Shown here one piece after another: positions 5,653 through 5,878 of a stretch of 5,878 nucleotides of DNA. How positions within the stretch are numbered: position 1 is the stretch's first letter; each line of letters starts with the position of its first letter. A program made the position numbers and the translations under genes. A model generated the notes under the pieces. The model searched no databases. It was not told the DNA's origin and saw only the letters and a program-made list of their open reading frames with translations. This DNA is from Actinomycetota bacterium (GTDB lineage Bacteria > Actinomycetota > Humimicrobiia > Humimicrobiales > Humimicrobiaceae), in NCBI GenBank assembly GCA_016870675.1, contig VGAU01000125.1:1-5878 (forward strand), read 5' to 3'.

Positions 5653-5878
5653 TTGATTGATATTTTTAAAGATATTATTGTTCCACCCTTATGTGTTATT
5701 TGTGGAAAAATTGGTCCTGAACTGATCTGCCGGAATTGCATATCTAAAATTAAAGAAATCGGTGATAAAATATGTAAGTATTGCGGCAGACCGCTATCCA
5801 GAATTAGTCCGGATGATAAAGGGTGCAATTTTTGCAGGAATGAAGATTTCAATTTTTACAAGCACAGGAGTTTTACCA
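5653..5878 (+). CDS. ComF-family protein (phosphoribosyltransferase-like), N-terminal part, cut by window end
   Basis: Only the first 75 or so residues are present. They show the N-terminal zinc-binding region of ComF/GntX-type proteins, with four CxxC pairs: CVIC, CRNC, CKYC and CNFC, at residues 14-17, 26-29, 41-44 and 58-61. Other family features are the lead-in IFKDIIVPPLC, matching the usual LLDLLFPPRC, and the CGRPL after the third pair. The phosphoribosyltransferase domain that should follow is beyond the window. ComF relatives act in DNA uptake or related DNA transactions in some bacteria; the role here is unknown. No ATG exists in this frame between the upstream stop and the first cysteine, so the start is non-ATG. 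TTG 5653 gives the usual N-terminus and is 7 nt after the preceding stop, with AGGA at 5634-5637. TTG 5617 or 5611, inside the previous gene, are alternatives. Confidence 0.85.
   Translation, partial: MIDIFKDIIVPPLCVICGKIGPELICRNCISKIKEIGDKICKYCGRPLSRISPDDKGCNFCRNEDFNFYKHRSFT

Noticed and set aside
5136..5852. Long open frame of 238 codons on the minus strand
   Set aside because: It lies opposite the nucleotidyltransferase and ComF genes, is dominated by Phe, Ile, Tyr and Ser, shows no family motif and has no credible ribosome site. It is a shadow of AT-rich coding sequence.

Overview
The window is an AT-rich, gene-dense bacterial segment with every gene on the + strand. It holds four complete genes flanked by two genes cut by the window edges. 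Gaps are short (7 to 109 nt, one 19-nt overlap). I see no terminator hairpin between genes and no convincing internal promoter, so it reads as a single operon or part of one. A ComF-family gene points to a bacterium rather than an archaeon. However, the bifunctional phosphoglucose/phosphomannose isomerase and the short, Thr-type S-adenosylhomocysteine hydrolase are forms common in archaea, Thermotoga-like bacteria and deep-branching or uncultured anaerobes. An anaerobic or thermophile-related, low-GC bacterial lineage is a reasonable but weak guess. I cannot name a taxon from sequence alone.

Layout: (1) 2-904, C-terminal part of a phosphoglucomutase/phosphomannomutase; (2) 960-2030, bifunctional phosphoglucose/phosphomannose isomerase; (3) 2070-3326, adenosylhomocysteinase; (4) 3308-4399, methylthioribose-1-phosphate isomerase, overlapping the end of gene 3; (5) 4400-4508, a spacer built from a diverged tandem duplication that copies the 3' end of gene 4 and the 5' start of gene 6, leaving tiny minicistrons; (6) 4509-5645, sugar-1-phosphate nucleotidyltransferase with a left-handed beta-helix tail, most like bacterial mannose-1-phosphate guanylyltransferases; (7) 5653-end, N-terminal zinc-finger part of a ComF-family protein with a non-ATG start.

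Two metabolic themes are interleaved. Genes 1, 2 and 6 can together turn fructose-6-phosphate into mannose-6-phosphate, mannose-1-phosphate and then GDP-mannose (or, by the glucose branch, an NDP-glucose), giving activated sugar for glycans. Genes 3 and 4 recycle by-products of S-adenosylmethionine use: S-adenosylhomocysteine from methylation and the methylthioribose moiety from methylthioadenosine. The most unusual structure is the duplicated gene junction at 4370-4520. The most interesting functional question is why the SAM-recycling pair sits inside a nucleotide-sugar cluster. No mobile element, CRISPR array, tRNA or rRNA was seen, and no clearly undescribed system is evident.
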